From positions 124,001 through 188,000 of the forward strand of contig NZ_JAGINM010000015.1 of assembly GCF_017876095.1 (NCBI RefSeq): a stretch of DNA of 64,000 nucleotides, given 5' to 3'. Source of the DNA: Azospirillum agricola. Its GTDB lineage: Bacteria; Pseudomonadota; Alphaproteobacteria; Azospirillales; Azospirillaceae. The notes under the pieces are model-generated. The model had not been told where the DNA came from. It saw nothing but the letters and a program-made list of their open reading frames with translations, and did no database searches. Every line of letters starts with the position of its first letter. Positions within the stretch are counted from its first letter, which is position 1. The position numbers and the translations under genes were made by a program. Positions 17,511 to 25,771 of the stretch are shown here, piece by piece.

Positions 17511-18110
17511 TTAGCGTCCGGCAGAACCGGCTTGAGCGAGGAGCTGGGCGAAGCATCGATGGTCTGCATCAGGGACATTGGGGCTGCTCTTCATGTCGTA
17601 GGAGAGGGCGCGGAAGTCCTGGGAGGCGGTCATATCCATGAAAAAGAAGACCTTGAGCGTGCAATCGCCCTTGGCGTACCGCCAGACCTTGGCCGGCGGC
17701 GCCTCTTCCCGCGCAACGGGGGAACCCAGGAGATGAAGGGTCTGGACTTCGTCCAGCCCGACGAGGCTGTCGGGGTCGGCGTTGGGGGTTGCGGGAGCGG
17801 GTGGGGGAACCGCGACGACCGGGATGTCGCCTGGAACCGGCGGCGGCAGCGCCGCGACCAGGGGATCGGCGGGGGCCGCCGGCGCGGCGGCCGGAACGAC
17901 CGGGCGCGGCGTCGGCTTCACCTTCGGCACCGGGGTCAGCATCGCCCGGTTCGCCGACGAGGCATCGGGAAAGCCGGCGCCGGGCGCGCCGGTGGTGCCG
18001 GGGCAGCCGGCCAGCAGCAGGACCGCCAGCAGAAGGCCCGCGTGACGGGCTTGGCCGAGCCTGTCGGCTCCGGCATCGGCCGCCTTGCGGAGGACACCCG
18101 TCACGGTCAT
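17511..18110 (-). CDS. Pro/Ala-rich putative lipoprotein upstream of two-component genes
   Basis: Predicted lipoprotein of 199 aa with lipobox LLAGC (C36) after a hydrophobic stretch and an unusually long charged n-region. A Pro/Ala/Val-rich linker (about 55-112) leads to a C-terminal domain (about 113-180): LVGLDEVQTLHLLGSP, KVWRYAKGDCTLKVFFFMD, HRCFAQLL. That pattern of a helix followed by a strand pair ending in KVFFF resembles the SmpA/OmlA (BamE-like) fold. Its stop is 16 bases before the response regulator start, so it probably belongs to the operon and may feed envelope status to the kinase. This is inference. Confidence 0.65.
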   Translation of the reverse strand: MTVTGVLRKAADAGADRLGQARHAGLLLAVLLLAGCPGTTGAPGAGFPDASSANRAMLTPVPKVKPTPRPVVPAAAPAAPADPLVAALPPPVPGDIPVVAVPPPAPATPNADPDSLVGLDEVQTLHLLGSPVAREEAPPAKVWRYAKGDCTLKVFFFMDMTASQDFRALSYDMKSSPNVPDADHRCFAQLLAQAGSAGR

Positions 18111-18895
18111 GGGGTCGGGCCTTTCGGAAGCGGAAAACGGGAGAAGGGTTGCCGTACGGTGCGTCCGCCGCCATGATGCCGCTAAATCGCCATCACCGGA
18201 TCGGCTGAACTGGCCGCGTCTGATGAGCCTAAATTCAGACTATCCTGGTTAATGGCTCGTTAAAGCCACAGGCGCTACCCCCATTTTGCAAAAGCCGATC
18301 AATCTTTCCTGAATTTTCGTTTGAATTTCGTTCGATATCAGAGGCAAACGTCCGGGGAAAAACAGGATGGCCTCATCCGATCAACCGTGAAAACGGCCGA
18401 TCGGACCAGCGGATCGCCGCGCGTGTGTTCGCCGCGCGCGATGTGCGTGACAAGGGAATGACGCTTCGGGGGAAGGCCCAGGGACGGAAAGGGGCAAAAA
18501 AGCGGCCCAAAAACAATCGGCGGCGGAGCCACCCGGGTATGGCTCCGCCGCCGGTCAGCCGGACGGGCAACGTGGTCTGTGAGCGTGGTCCGTACTGGGA
18601 CGGCCACCGGGGCGTTGCCGCTCGAACTCCAGCCTTCAATCCGGCCGGTCGGTCAGACCGGTCGGCGTTGTGGGATCAATGCGTGTCGGGCACCATCCAT
18701 CACGGATCCAAGGGTGCGCCGGTTCACGCCCTGCGTCAAGTTCGTACCGCGAACAATTTGGGCGGGGTTTCGCTGGACGGGGCACCCCGGCTGGGGTTAG
18801 CTGACGCTTGGGAGAAGACGCGCGGCGGCGCCGCGCGACCAACGGAAACAGCGACAGAAGCAGCGGCGGAAAACGCCGCGTGGGGAGCCGAACCG
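18111..18895. other. 785-base region without a protein gene
   Basis: Between the lipoprotein start and the MFS start no convincing gene is seen. 18180-18340 is distinctly A/T-rich and probably carries the promoter of the minus-strand two-component operon. A perfect hairpin at 18518-18553 looks like a minus-strand terminator although no minus-strand protein gene lies to its right. The MFS reading frame is open back to 18425, but the encoded stretch lacks a start context and a plausible protein composition. Confidence 0.6.
18518..18553 (-). terminator. Strong intrinsic terminator reading leftwards
   Basis: A perfect 14-bp stem (18518-18531 with 18540-18553) has an eight-base loop. On the minus strand it is followed by ATTGTTTTTG and, ten bases on, a run of six T. 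On the plus strand no T-run follows, so it terminates minus-strand transcripts. No minus-strand gene is found between it and 20404. Confidence 0.7.
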
Positions 18896-20155
18896 GTGAC
18901 GAACACGACCGCCGTCCGCATGGACGCGCCGGAGACGCACAGCGTCGCCCGCCGCATCCTGACCGTTTTCCTGCCCTTCGCACTGGCCTATTTCCTGTCC
19001 TACCTGTACCGCACCGTCAACGCGGTGATCGCCGACGAGTTGACGGCGGCACTGGGCGTCACGGCGGCCGGGCTGGGTTTCCTGACCAGCGCCTATTTCA
19101 TCGCCTTCGGGCTGTTCCAGCCGCCGCTCGGCCTGCTGCTCGACCGTTACGGGCCGCGCCGGGTGGAAAGCGCCCTGCTGGTGGTCGCGGCGGCCGGAGC
19201 GGCGCTGTTCGCGCTGGGCGGGGATCTGGCGACGCTGGCCGTGGGGCGGGCGTTGATCGGGCTGGGGGTGTCGGCCTGCCTGATGGCGGCGCTGACCGCC
19301 AACGTCATGTGGTGGCCGCGCGAACGGCTGCCGCTGGTCAACGGGCTGTTCCTCGCCTGCGGCGGCCTGGGCGCGGTGTTCGCCACCACGCCGGTGCGGC
19401 TGCTGCTCGACCTCACCGACTGGCGGGGGCTGTTCCTGGGAATCGCGGCGGCGACGGTGGCGGTCGCCGTGGCGCTGTTCGTCACCGTGCCGGAGCGCCG
19501 GCCGGAGGGCTCCGGACACGCCACGCTGGGGGACATGCTGCGCGGCACGGCGGCGGTGTTCCGCAGCCCGGTCTTCTGGCGGCTGGCGCCGGCCTGCGCC
19601 ACGGTGCAGGGTGGCTTCCTCGCCTACATCAGCCTGTGGGCGGGGCCCTGGCTGCGCGACGTCGAGGCGATGGACCGGCTGGCGGTGGCGACCCACCTGC
19701 AACACGCGGCGGTGGCGATGGTGGCCGGCTACGCATCCTTCGGGCTGATCGCCGACGCGGCGCGGCGGTTCGGACTGACGCCGCTGACGGTGCAGACCGT
19801 CGGGGTGGGCCTCGCCGTCGCGGTGCAGGGCGCCATGGCGCTGGGTGTCGGCGGGTTGTCGCCGGCGGTGGAATGGGTGCTGTACTCCTATTTCGCCAGC
19901 GCCTCGGTGATGGGCTATTCGCTGCTGACCCAACGCTTCCCGGCGGAGCTGGCGGGGCGGGTCAGCACGGCGGTGAACCTGCTGATGTTCGTCGTCGCCT
20001 TCACCCTGCAACCGGCCATCGGCGCTTTCCTCGGCCTGTTTCCGGCGGGAGCGGGTTACGCGCCGGAGGGCCACCGCATGGCCATGCTGGCGGTGGTGGC
20101 GTTGCAGGCGGCCTGCATGGGCTGGCAGGTGGTGGGGACGCTGCGACACCGTTGA
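18896..20155 (+). CDS. Major facilitator superfamily transporter
   Basis: Twelve-helix inner-membrane transporter of 419 aa. GTG 18896 is taken as start because GGGGAG lies eight bases upstream; ATG 18920 is the alternative. The first helix is FLPFALAYFLSYLYRTV, the loop 2-3 signature is GLLLDRYGPRR (MFS motif A, GxxxDRxGxRR type) and the second-half equivalent is FGLIADAARRFG. The sequence around YRTVNAVIA and RVSTAVNLLMF resembles anion:cation or CynX/NarK-like carriers, but substrate cannot be assigned. The gene stands alone between two intergenic regions; the downstream terminator belongs to the opposing leucine operon. Confidence 0.8.
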   Translation: MTNTTAVRMDAPETHSVARRILTVFLPFALAYFLSYLYRTVNAVIADELTAALGVTAAGLGFLTSAYFIAFGLFQPPLGLLLDRYGPRRVESALLVVAAAGAALFALGGDLATLAVGRALIGLGVSACLMAALTANVMWWPRERLPLVNGLFLACGGLGAVFATTPVRLLLDLTDWRGLFLGIAAATVAVAVALFVTVPERRPEGSGHATLGDMLRGTAAVFRSPVFWRLAPACATVQGGFLAYISLWAGPWLRDVEAMDRLAVATHLQHAAVAMVAGYASFGLIADAARRFGLTPLTVQTVGVGLAVAVQGAMALGVGGLSPAVEWVLYSYFASASVMGYSLLTQRFPAELAGRVSTAVNLLMFVVAFTLQPAIGAFLGLFPAGAGYAPEGHRMAMLAVVALQAACMGWQVVGTLRHR

Positions 20156-20352
20156 CCCTGGACCGTCGCCAACGCTCGCGGGATGCTCCGGTCATCGACT
20201 GTGCATGATGACCCCCTGACCACGCTTCCCGGTGTCGATCCGGCTTTCGTGGACCCGAACAAGCTGACGGCCTGTCTGCTGTCCGGATTGCCCACGCCCG
20301 CATGGTTGCCTGCCCCCCGACTCACGGGCGCCCTGACCGCCCCGCACAGGGA

Positions 20353-20383
20353 AAGGGCCGCACCCTGCCGGGATGCGGCCCTT
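20353..20383 (-). terminator. Terminator of the leucine catabolic operon
   Basis: A perfect 10-bp stem (20353-20362 with 20374-20383) starts 20 bases past the hmgL stop and is followed on the minus strand by TTTCC. It closes the seven-gene minus-strand operon. The rest of 20156-20403 contains nothing else I recognise. Confidence 0.65.
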
Positions 20384-20403
20384 CGTCGTCGTGAAGGCAA
20401 CCC

Positions 20404-21303
20404 TCACGCACAACCACGAGCGCGGGCCACCTTCGACGCCGTCGGCCGGCCGATGGCGTCGCTGATGAACGCCCCGGCCCCAACCAGACGATCCAGATCA
20501 ACCCCGGTCTCAATGCCGAGGCCGTTCAGCATGTAGAGCACGTCCTCGCTCGCCACGTTGCCGGACGCTCCCTTGGCGTAGGGGCAGCCGCCCAGGCCGG
20601 CGACCGAGCTGTCGACCACCGCCACCCCCATCTGCAACGCCGCCAGGATGTTGGCCAGCGCCTGCCCGTAGGTGTCGTGGAAATGGACGGCGAGCTTGTC
20701 CACCGGGACCTGCTCGGCGACCGCCGCGATCATCGTCTGCGCCTTGGTCGGCGTGCCGGTGCCGATGGTGTCGCCGAGCGAGATCTCGTAGCAACCCATG
20801 GCGTAGAGCCTTGCGGCGACCTCCGCCACCGCCGCCGGCGCGATCTCCCCCTCGTAGGGGCAGCCGAGCACGCAAGAGACATAGCCGCGCACCGGCACGC
20901 CGGCCGCCTTGGCCTGCTCCATGACGGGGGCGAAGCGGTCGAGGCTCTCGGCGATCGAGCAGTTGATGTTCTTCCGGCTGAAGCTCTCCGAGGCGGCGCC
21001 GAACACCGCCACCTCGTCGGCCTTGGCCGCCAGGGCGCCCTCCAGCCCCTTCAGGTTCGGGGTCAGGGCGGCGTAGCGCACGCCGGGCTTGCGCGCGATC
21101 CCGGCCAGCACCTCGGCGCTGTCGCCCATCTGCGGCACCCATTTGGGCGAGACGAAGCTGGCCGCCTCGACGACGCCGAGACCGGCGTCGGCCAGCTTCT
21201 CGACCAGCGCGATCTTCACGGCGGTCGGCACGAGGGCCTTCTCGTTCTGGAGGCCGTCGCGCGGGCCGACCTCCACCATGCGGACGAATTTGGGCAGGAT
21301 CAT
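20404..21303 (-). CDS. hmgL: Hydroxymethylglutaryl-CoA lyase
   Basis: Cleaves HMG-CoA to acetoacetate and acetyl-CoA, the last step of leucine degradation. The protein is 299 aa, full length for the bacterial enzyme. The HMGL-like TIM barrel shows catalytic R15 in EVGPRDGLQNE, metal-binding HFHDTYGQ and the mobile-loop Cys in GLGGCPYA, all intact. It is the last gene of the operon, three bases after the carboxylase alpha-subunit stop, and is followed by a terminator. Equivalent to liuE/mvaB in other naming systems. Confidence 0.95.
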   Translation of the reverse strand: MILPKFVRMVEVGPRDGLQNEKALVPTAVKIALVEKLADAGLGVVEAASFVSPKWVPQMGDSAEVLAGIARKPGVRYAALTPNLKGLEGALAAKADEVAVFGAASESFSRKNINCSIAESLDRFAPVMEQAKAAGVPVRGYVSCVLGCPYEGEIAPAAVAEVAARLYAMGCYEISLGDTIGTGTPTKAQTMIAAVAEQVPVDKLAVHFHDTYGQALANILAALQMGVAVVDSSVAGLGGCPYAKGASGNVASEDVLYMLNGLGIETGVDLDRLVGAGAFISDAIGRPTASKVARARGCA

Positions 21304-21306
21304 CGG

Positions 21307-23322
21307 TCAGGTCTCCGCGATGTCGAGAACGAGCAGGTCGGCGCCCTCGGACACTTGGTCGCCCGCCGCGAAATTCACGGCGGAGACGGTCCCGGCCGCC
21401 GGGGCTTTGATGGTGTGCTCCATCTTCATGGCCTCCAGCAACATCAAAGGTGCGCCGGCCTCGACAAGCTGCCCGGCCTCGACCAGCACGCGGACCACCG
21501 TGCCCGGCATCGGCGCCGTCAGACGGCCGGAGCCACCCTCCTGCTCCGCCGCGCGGGCGCTGGGATCGTCAAGCTTCAGCCGCGACACCACGCCGTCGAT
21601 CAGCACCGTCAGGTCGAGCCCCTGCGCGACCACCGTCGCCCGCACCCGCCGGCCGCCCAGCCCGGCGGTCAGCACGCCGTCCTCAAAAGACACGCCGGTC
21701 GCCCGGATCGGCGCGCCGCCGTCCACCACGACCTCATAGCCGTCGGGCCGGAAATGCAGGGTCACCGCACGGGCGGCATCGCCATCGATCAGGCTGAGAT
21801 CGTAGTGGCTTTCCTCGTTCAGCCGCCAGCCGTTGGCGAACAGCCAGGGCGAATGCGGGTCCGACGCCGCGCGCAGCGAGGACCGCGCCTCGGCCCGGCG
21901 GCGCAGCAGCACCGACAGGGATGCCGCGGCCAGCGCCGCGTCGGCGACCGGGGCCGGCGGCGGCAGCAGGTCGGCGCGGTGGCGCTCGATGAAGCCGGTG
22001 TCGATCTCCACCGCGCGGAAGGCCGGGTGCCCGGCGATGGCGCCGAGGAAGCCGATGTTGGTGGTGACGCCGACCACCTCGTAAGCGGCCAGCGCGACGC
22101 GCAGGCGGCGGAGCGCCGCGTCGCGGTCCTCGTCCCAGACGATCAGCTTGGCGATCATCGGATCGTAGAACATCGTCACCGCGTCGCCCTCGCGGACGCC
22201 GGTGTCGACGCGGACATGGTCGTTCTCGGCCGGCGGGCGCAGGCGGACCAACGTGCCGATGGCCGGCAGGAAGTCGCGCTGCGGATCCTCGGCGTAGAGC
22301 CGCGCCTCGAAGGCGTGCCCCTTGCGGGTCAGCTGCTCCTGGCGCAGCGGCAACTCGGCGCCCGCGGCGACGCGCAGCTGCCACTCGACCAGATCGAGGC
22401 CGGTGATCTTCTCGGTCACCGGATGCTCGACCTGGAGGCGGGTGTTCATCTCGATGAAGTAGAAGCCGCCATCCTCGTAGAGGAATTCGACCGTGCCGGC
22501 GCCGACATAGTTCACCGCCTTGGCGGCGGCGACGGCCGCCTCGCCCATGCGGCGGCGGAGATCGTCGGGCAGGTTGGGGGCCGGCGCCTCCTCGATCACC
22601 TTCTGGTGGCGGCGTTGCACCGAGCAGTCGCGCTCGAACAGATAGACACCGTTGCCGTGGGTGTCGCAGAAGACCTGAATCTCGACATGGCGCGGGCGGG
22701 AGAGATACTTCTCCAGCAGCAAGCTGTCGTCGCCGAAGGCGGCCTTGGCCTCGCGCTGGGCACCGGCCACCGCGTCGGCCAGTTCACCGGCCGAGCGCAC
22801 GACGCGCATGCCCTTGCCGCCACCGCCGGCCGACGCCTTGACCAGCACCGGGTAGCCGATGCGCTCGGCCTCGGACGAGAGGGTGGCGAAATCCTGGTCC
22901 TGGCCGTGGTAGCCGGGGACCAGCGGCACGTCGGCACCGGCCATCAGCCGCTTGGATTCGGCCTTGGAGCCCATGACGCGGATCGCTTCGATCGGCGGGC
23001 CGATGAAGACAACGCCCGCCTCGGCACAGGCCGCCGCGAAGCCGGCGTTCTCCGACAGGAAGCCGTAGCCGGGATGGATCGCCTGCGCGCCCGTCCGCCT
23101 GGCGACGTCGAGGATGACGTCGCCGCGCAGGTAGCTCTCGCCGACCGGGGCCGGGCCGATGCAGACGGCCTCGTCGGCCATCTGGACGTGCATGGCCTTG
23201 GCGTCGGCCTCGGAATGGACGGCGACGGTCTTGATGCCCATCCGGCGGGCGGTGCGGATGACCCGGCAGGCGATCTCGCCCCGGTTGGCGATGAGAATCG
23301 TGTCGAACATTGCGCTGGGCAT
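21307..23322 (-). CDS. mccA: Methylcrotonyl-CoA carboxylase, biotin-carrying alpha subunit
   Basis: Biotin carboxylase/carrier subunit (671 aa) that, with the beta subunit, carboxylates 3-methylcrotonyl-CoA. The biotin carboxylase domain (about 5-450) has ILIANRGEIACRV, the ATP-grasp glycine loop KASAGGGGKGMRVV, and FIEMNTRLQVEHPVTE. A central BT domain and the C-terminal biotinyl domain with EAMKMEH (biotin Lys near 631) follow. ATG 23322 is taken as start because GGAG from the end of the preceding gene lies 11 bases upstream; ATG 23310 is possible. Equivalent to liuD. The operon context separates it from propionyl- or acetyl-CoA carboxylases. Confidence 0.92.
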   Translation of the reverse strand: MPSAMFDTILIANRGEIACRVIRTARRMGIKTVAVHSEADAKAMHVQMADEAVCIGPAPVGESYLRGDVILDVARRTGAQAIHPGYGFLSENAGFAAACAEAGVVFIGPPIEAIRVMGSKAESKRLMAGADVPLVPGYHGQDQDFATLSSEAERIGYPVLVKASAGGGGKGMRVVRSAGELADAVAGAQREAKAAFGDDSLLLEKYLSRPRHVEIQVFCDTHGNGVYLFERDCSVQRRHQKVIEEAPAPNLPDDLRRRMGEAAVAAAKAVNYVGAGTVEFLYEDGGFYFIEMNTRLQVEHPVTEKITGLDLVEWQLRVAAGAELPLRQEQLTRKGHAFEARLYAEDPQRDFLPAIGTLVRLRPPAENDHVRVDTGVREGDAVTMFYDPMIAKLIVWDEDRDAALRRLRVALAAYEVVGVTTNIGFLGAIAGHPAFRAVEIDTGFIERHRADLLPPPAPVADAALAAASLSVLLRRRAEARSSLRAASDPHSPWLFANGWRLNEESHYDLSLIDGDAARAVTLHFRPDGYEVVVDGGAPIRATGVSFEDGVLTAGLGGRRVRATVVAQGLDLTVLIDGVVSRLKLDDPSARAAEQEGGSGRLTAPMPGTVVRVLVEAGQLVEAGAPLMLLEAMKMEHTIKAPAAGTVSAVNFAAGDQVSEGADLLVLDIAET

Positions 23323-23329
23323 CGTGATC

Positions 23330-24112
23330 TCAGCTCCGCCAGGACGGGTTGCGTTTGTCGAGGAAGGCACCGACGCCCTCCTTGCCCTCGGCGCTGGCCC
23401 GCTGGCGGGCGATGCGCTCGGCGGTGTCGCGGACGACCGCGTCGGTCAGCGGACGGCGGGCGACGGCGCGGATCAGCTCCTTGGCGGCGGTGACGGCGGT
23501 GGGGGCGCTGTCGGTCAGCCCCTTGACGATGCGGGCGACCGCCTCCTCCAGCGCGTCGGATGCCACGATCTCGTGCAGCAGGCCGATGCGCTGCGCTTCC
23601 GCGGCGGAGAAGCGCTCGCCGGTCAGGAAGTAGCGCCGGCAGGCGCGCTCGCCGATGGCGCCGATGACGTAGGGGCTGATGGCGGCGGGGATGATGCCGA
23701 GCCGCACCTCGGACAGCGCGAAGGTCGCGGTCTCGACGCCGACGGCGATGTCGCAGGCCGAGACCAGCCCGACGCCGCCGCCGAAGGCCGGCCCCTGCAC
23801 CACGGCGACCGTCGGCTTCGGGCATTCGTCCAGCGTGCGCAGCATGGTGGCAAGCCCCATGGCGTCGGTCACGTTCTCCTCGTAGGAGTAGCCGGCCATC
23901 TTCTTCATCCAGCCGAGGTCGGCCCCGGCGGAGAAGCTCTTGCCGACGCCGCGCAGCAGCACGACGCGGACGTCCGGATTCTCGCCGACCTGGCGGAAGG
24001 CGTCGGTCAGGCCGGATATCACCTGCTCGTTGAAGGCGTTGTGGACCTCGCCCCGGTTCATGGTGACGGTGGCGACGCCGTTGCCGGCGATGTCGATCAA
24101 GATGTCGCTCAT
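23330..24112 (-). CDS. liuC: Enoyl-CoA hydratase family, methylglutaconyl-CoA hydratase
   Basis: Crotonase-fold enzyme of 260 aa predicted to hydrate 3-methylglutaconyl-CoA to HMG-CoA. Oxyanion-hole segments are SFSAGADLGWM and GPAFGGGVGLV; the catalytic acid lies in SEVRLGIIPAAISPYV. The AGADLxWM and GxIPAxISPYV forms are those seen in LiuC-type hydratases. A second ATG at 24124 overlaps the upstream stop (TGATG), so translation may begin four codons earlier. It sits between the two carboxylase subunits, as in other liu operons. Confidence 0.88.
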   Translation of the reverse strand: MSDILIDIAGNGVATVTMNRGEVHNAFNEQVISGLTDAFRQVGENPDVRVVLLRGVGKSFSAGADLGWMKKMAGYSYEENVTDAMGLATMLRTLDECPKPTVAVVQGPAFGGGVGLVSACDIAVGVETATFALSEVRLGIIPAAISPYVIGAIGERACRRYFLTGERFSAAEAQRIGLLHEIVASDALEEAVARIVKGLTDSAPTAVTAAKELIRAVARRPLTDAVVRDTAERIARQRASAEGKEGVGAFLDKRNPSWRS

Positions 24113-24123
24113 GGGGTGCACCA

Positions 24124-25731
24124 TCACATCCGGAAGACGCCGAAGGGGGTCTTCGGCACGGGCGCGTTGAGGGAGGCGGACAGGCCGAGGCCGAGCACCA
24201 TGCGGGTGTCGGCCGGGTCGATGATGCCATCGTCCCACAGCCGGGCGCTGGCGTAATAGGGGTGGCCCTGGTGCTCGTACTGCTGGCGGATCGGCGCCTT
24301 GAAGGCTTCCTCCTCCTCCGCCGGCCAGCTCTTGCCCTGGGCCTCCAGCGCGTCGCGCTTGACCTGGGCCAGCACGCCGGCCGCCTGCTCGCCGCCCATA
24401 ACCGAGATGCGGGCGTTCGGCCACATCCACAGGAAGCGCGGGCTGTAGGCGCGGCCGCACATGCCGTAGTTGCCGGCGCCGTAGCTGCCGCCGATGACCA
24501 CGGTGAATTTCGGCACCTTGGCGCAGGCGACCGCCGTCACCAGCTTGGCGCCGTCCTTGGCGATGCCGCCGGCCTCGTATTTGCGGCCGACCATGAAGCC
24601 GGTGATGTTCTGGAGGAAGACCAGCGGGATGCGGCGCTGGCAGCACAGCTCGATGAAGTGCGCGCCCTTCAGCGCGGACTCGCTGAACAGGATGCCGTTG
24701 TTGGCGACGATGCCGACCGGGTAGCCGTGGATGTGGGCGAAGCCGGTCACCAGCGTCGTGCCGTAGAGCGGCTTGAACTCGTCGAAGCGCGAGCCGTCGA
24801 CCACCCGCGCGATGACCTCGCGCACGTCGAAAGGCTTGCGCGCGTCGCTGGGGATGACGCCGTAGAGTTCGCGCGGGTCGAAGGCCGGTTCCTCCGGCGC
24901 GCGCAGATCCAGGTCGATGCGCTTGGTGCGGTTCAGGTTCGACACCACCGTGCGCGCCATCGCCAGCGCGTGGCCGTCGTTCATCGCGTAATGGTCGGTG
25001 ACGCCCGAGGTGCGGGAATGGACGTCGGCGCCGCCGAGATCCTCGGCCGAGACGACCTCGCCGGTCGCCGCCTTCACCAGCGGCGGGCCGCCGAGGAAGA
25101 TGGTGCCCTGGTTGCGGACGATGATCGCCTCGTCCGACATGGCGGGCACATAGGCGCCGCCGGCGGTGCAGCTTCCCATGACGACGGCGATCTGCGGGAT
25201 GCCGTCCGCCGACATGTTGGCCTGGTTGAAGAAGATGCGGCCGAAATGGTCGCGGTCGGGGAAGACCTCGTCCTGGTTGGGCAGGTTGGCGCCGCCCGAA
25301 TCCACCAGATAGATGCAGGGCAGGTTGTTGGCTTGCGCGATCTCCTGGGCGCGGAGATGCTTCTTGACCGTCAGCGGGTAGTAGGTGCCGCCCTTCACGG
25401 TGGCGTCGTTGACGACGATCATGCATTCCCGGCCGGCGACGCTGCCGATGCCGGTGATGATGCCGGCGGCCGGCACGTTGTCGTCATAGACCTCGTGCGC
25501 CGCCATCTGCGACAGTTCGAGAAAGGGCGAGCCGGGGTCGAGAAGCTGGCGGACACGCTCGCGCGGCAGCAGCTTGCCACGCGCGAGGTGCTTGTCGCGG
25601 GCCTTCGCGCCGCCGCCCTCCTGGATGGCCGCCACCTTCCGGCGCAAGTCGGCGACGAGCGCCGCCATGGCGTCGGCGTTGGTCTGGAACTCGGCGGAGC
25701 GCGCGTTGATGGCGCTCTTCAGGACGGTCAT
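24124..25731 (-). CDS. mccB: Methylcrotonyl-CoA carboxylase, carboxyltransferase beta subunit
   Basis: Carboxyltransferase subunit of 535 aa, the usual length. The two crotonase-like halves are seen: the N-terminal half with ELSQMAAHEVYDDNVPAAG and the acyl-CoA site around GTIFLGGPPLVKAATGE, and the C-terminal half with QNITGFMVGRKYEAGGIAKDGA split over the biotin site and VIGGSYGAGNYGM. Highly conserved with LiuB. It follows the acyl-CoA dehydrogenase gene after 40 bases and its stop touches the next start. Confidence 0.93.
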   Translation of the reverse strand: MTVLKSAINARSAEFQTNADAMAALVADLRRKVAAIQEGGGAKARDKHLARGKLLPRERVRQLLDPGSPFLELSQMAAHEVYDDNVPAAGIITGIGSVAGRECMIVVNDATVKGGTYYPLTVKKHLRAQEIAQANNLPCIYLVDSGGANLPNQDEVFPDRDHFGRIFFNQANMSADGIPQIAVVMGSCTAGGAYVPAMSDEAIIVRNQGTIFLGGPPLVKAATGEVVSAEDLGGADVHSRTSGVTDHYAMNDGHALAMARTVVSNLNRTKRIDLDLRAPEEPAFDPRELYGVIPSDARKPFDVREVIARVVDGSRFDEFKPLYGTTLVTGFAHIHGYPVGIVANNGILFSESALKGAHFIELCCQRRIPLVFLQNITGFMVGRKYEAGGIAKDGAKLVTAVACAKVPKFTVVIGGSYGAGNYGMCGRAYSPRFLWMWPNARISVMGGEQAAGVLAQVKRDALEAQGKSWPAEEEEAFKAPIRQQYEHQGHPYYASARLWDDGIIDPADTRMVLGLGLSASLNAPVPKTPFGVFRM

Positions 25732-25771
25732 GCCGTCACCCTCCCCCTTGGTGGTCTTTCTTGAAACCGGG

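Noticed and set aside
18425..18895. Upstream in-frame extension of the MFS gene
   Set aside because: The frame is open but encodes a non-hydrophobic, low-similarity stretch, contains the terminator hairpin, and a GTG with a good SD exists at 18896.
20677..23493. Open plus-strand frame of over 900 codons opposite the leucine operon
   Set aside because: It mirrors the codon structure of the real minus-strand genes; high GC at third positions removes stops on the other strand. Composition is low-complexity His/Arg/Gly/Ala without domains. Similar long antisense frames elsewhere (for example 793-2796 minus, 41121-44018 plus) were dropped for the same reason.
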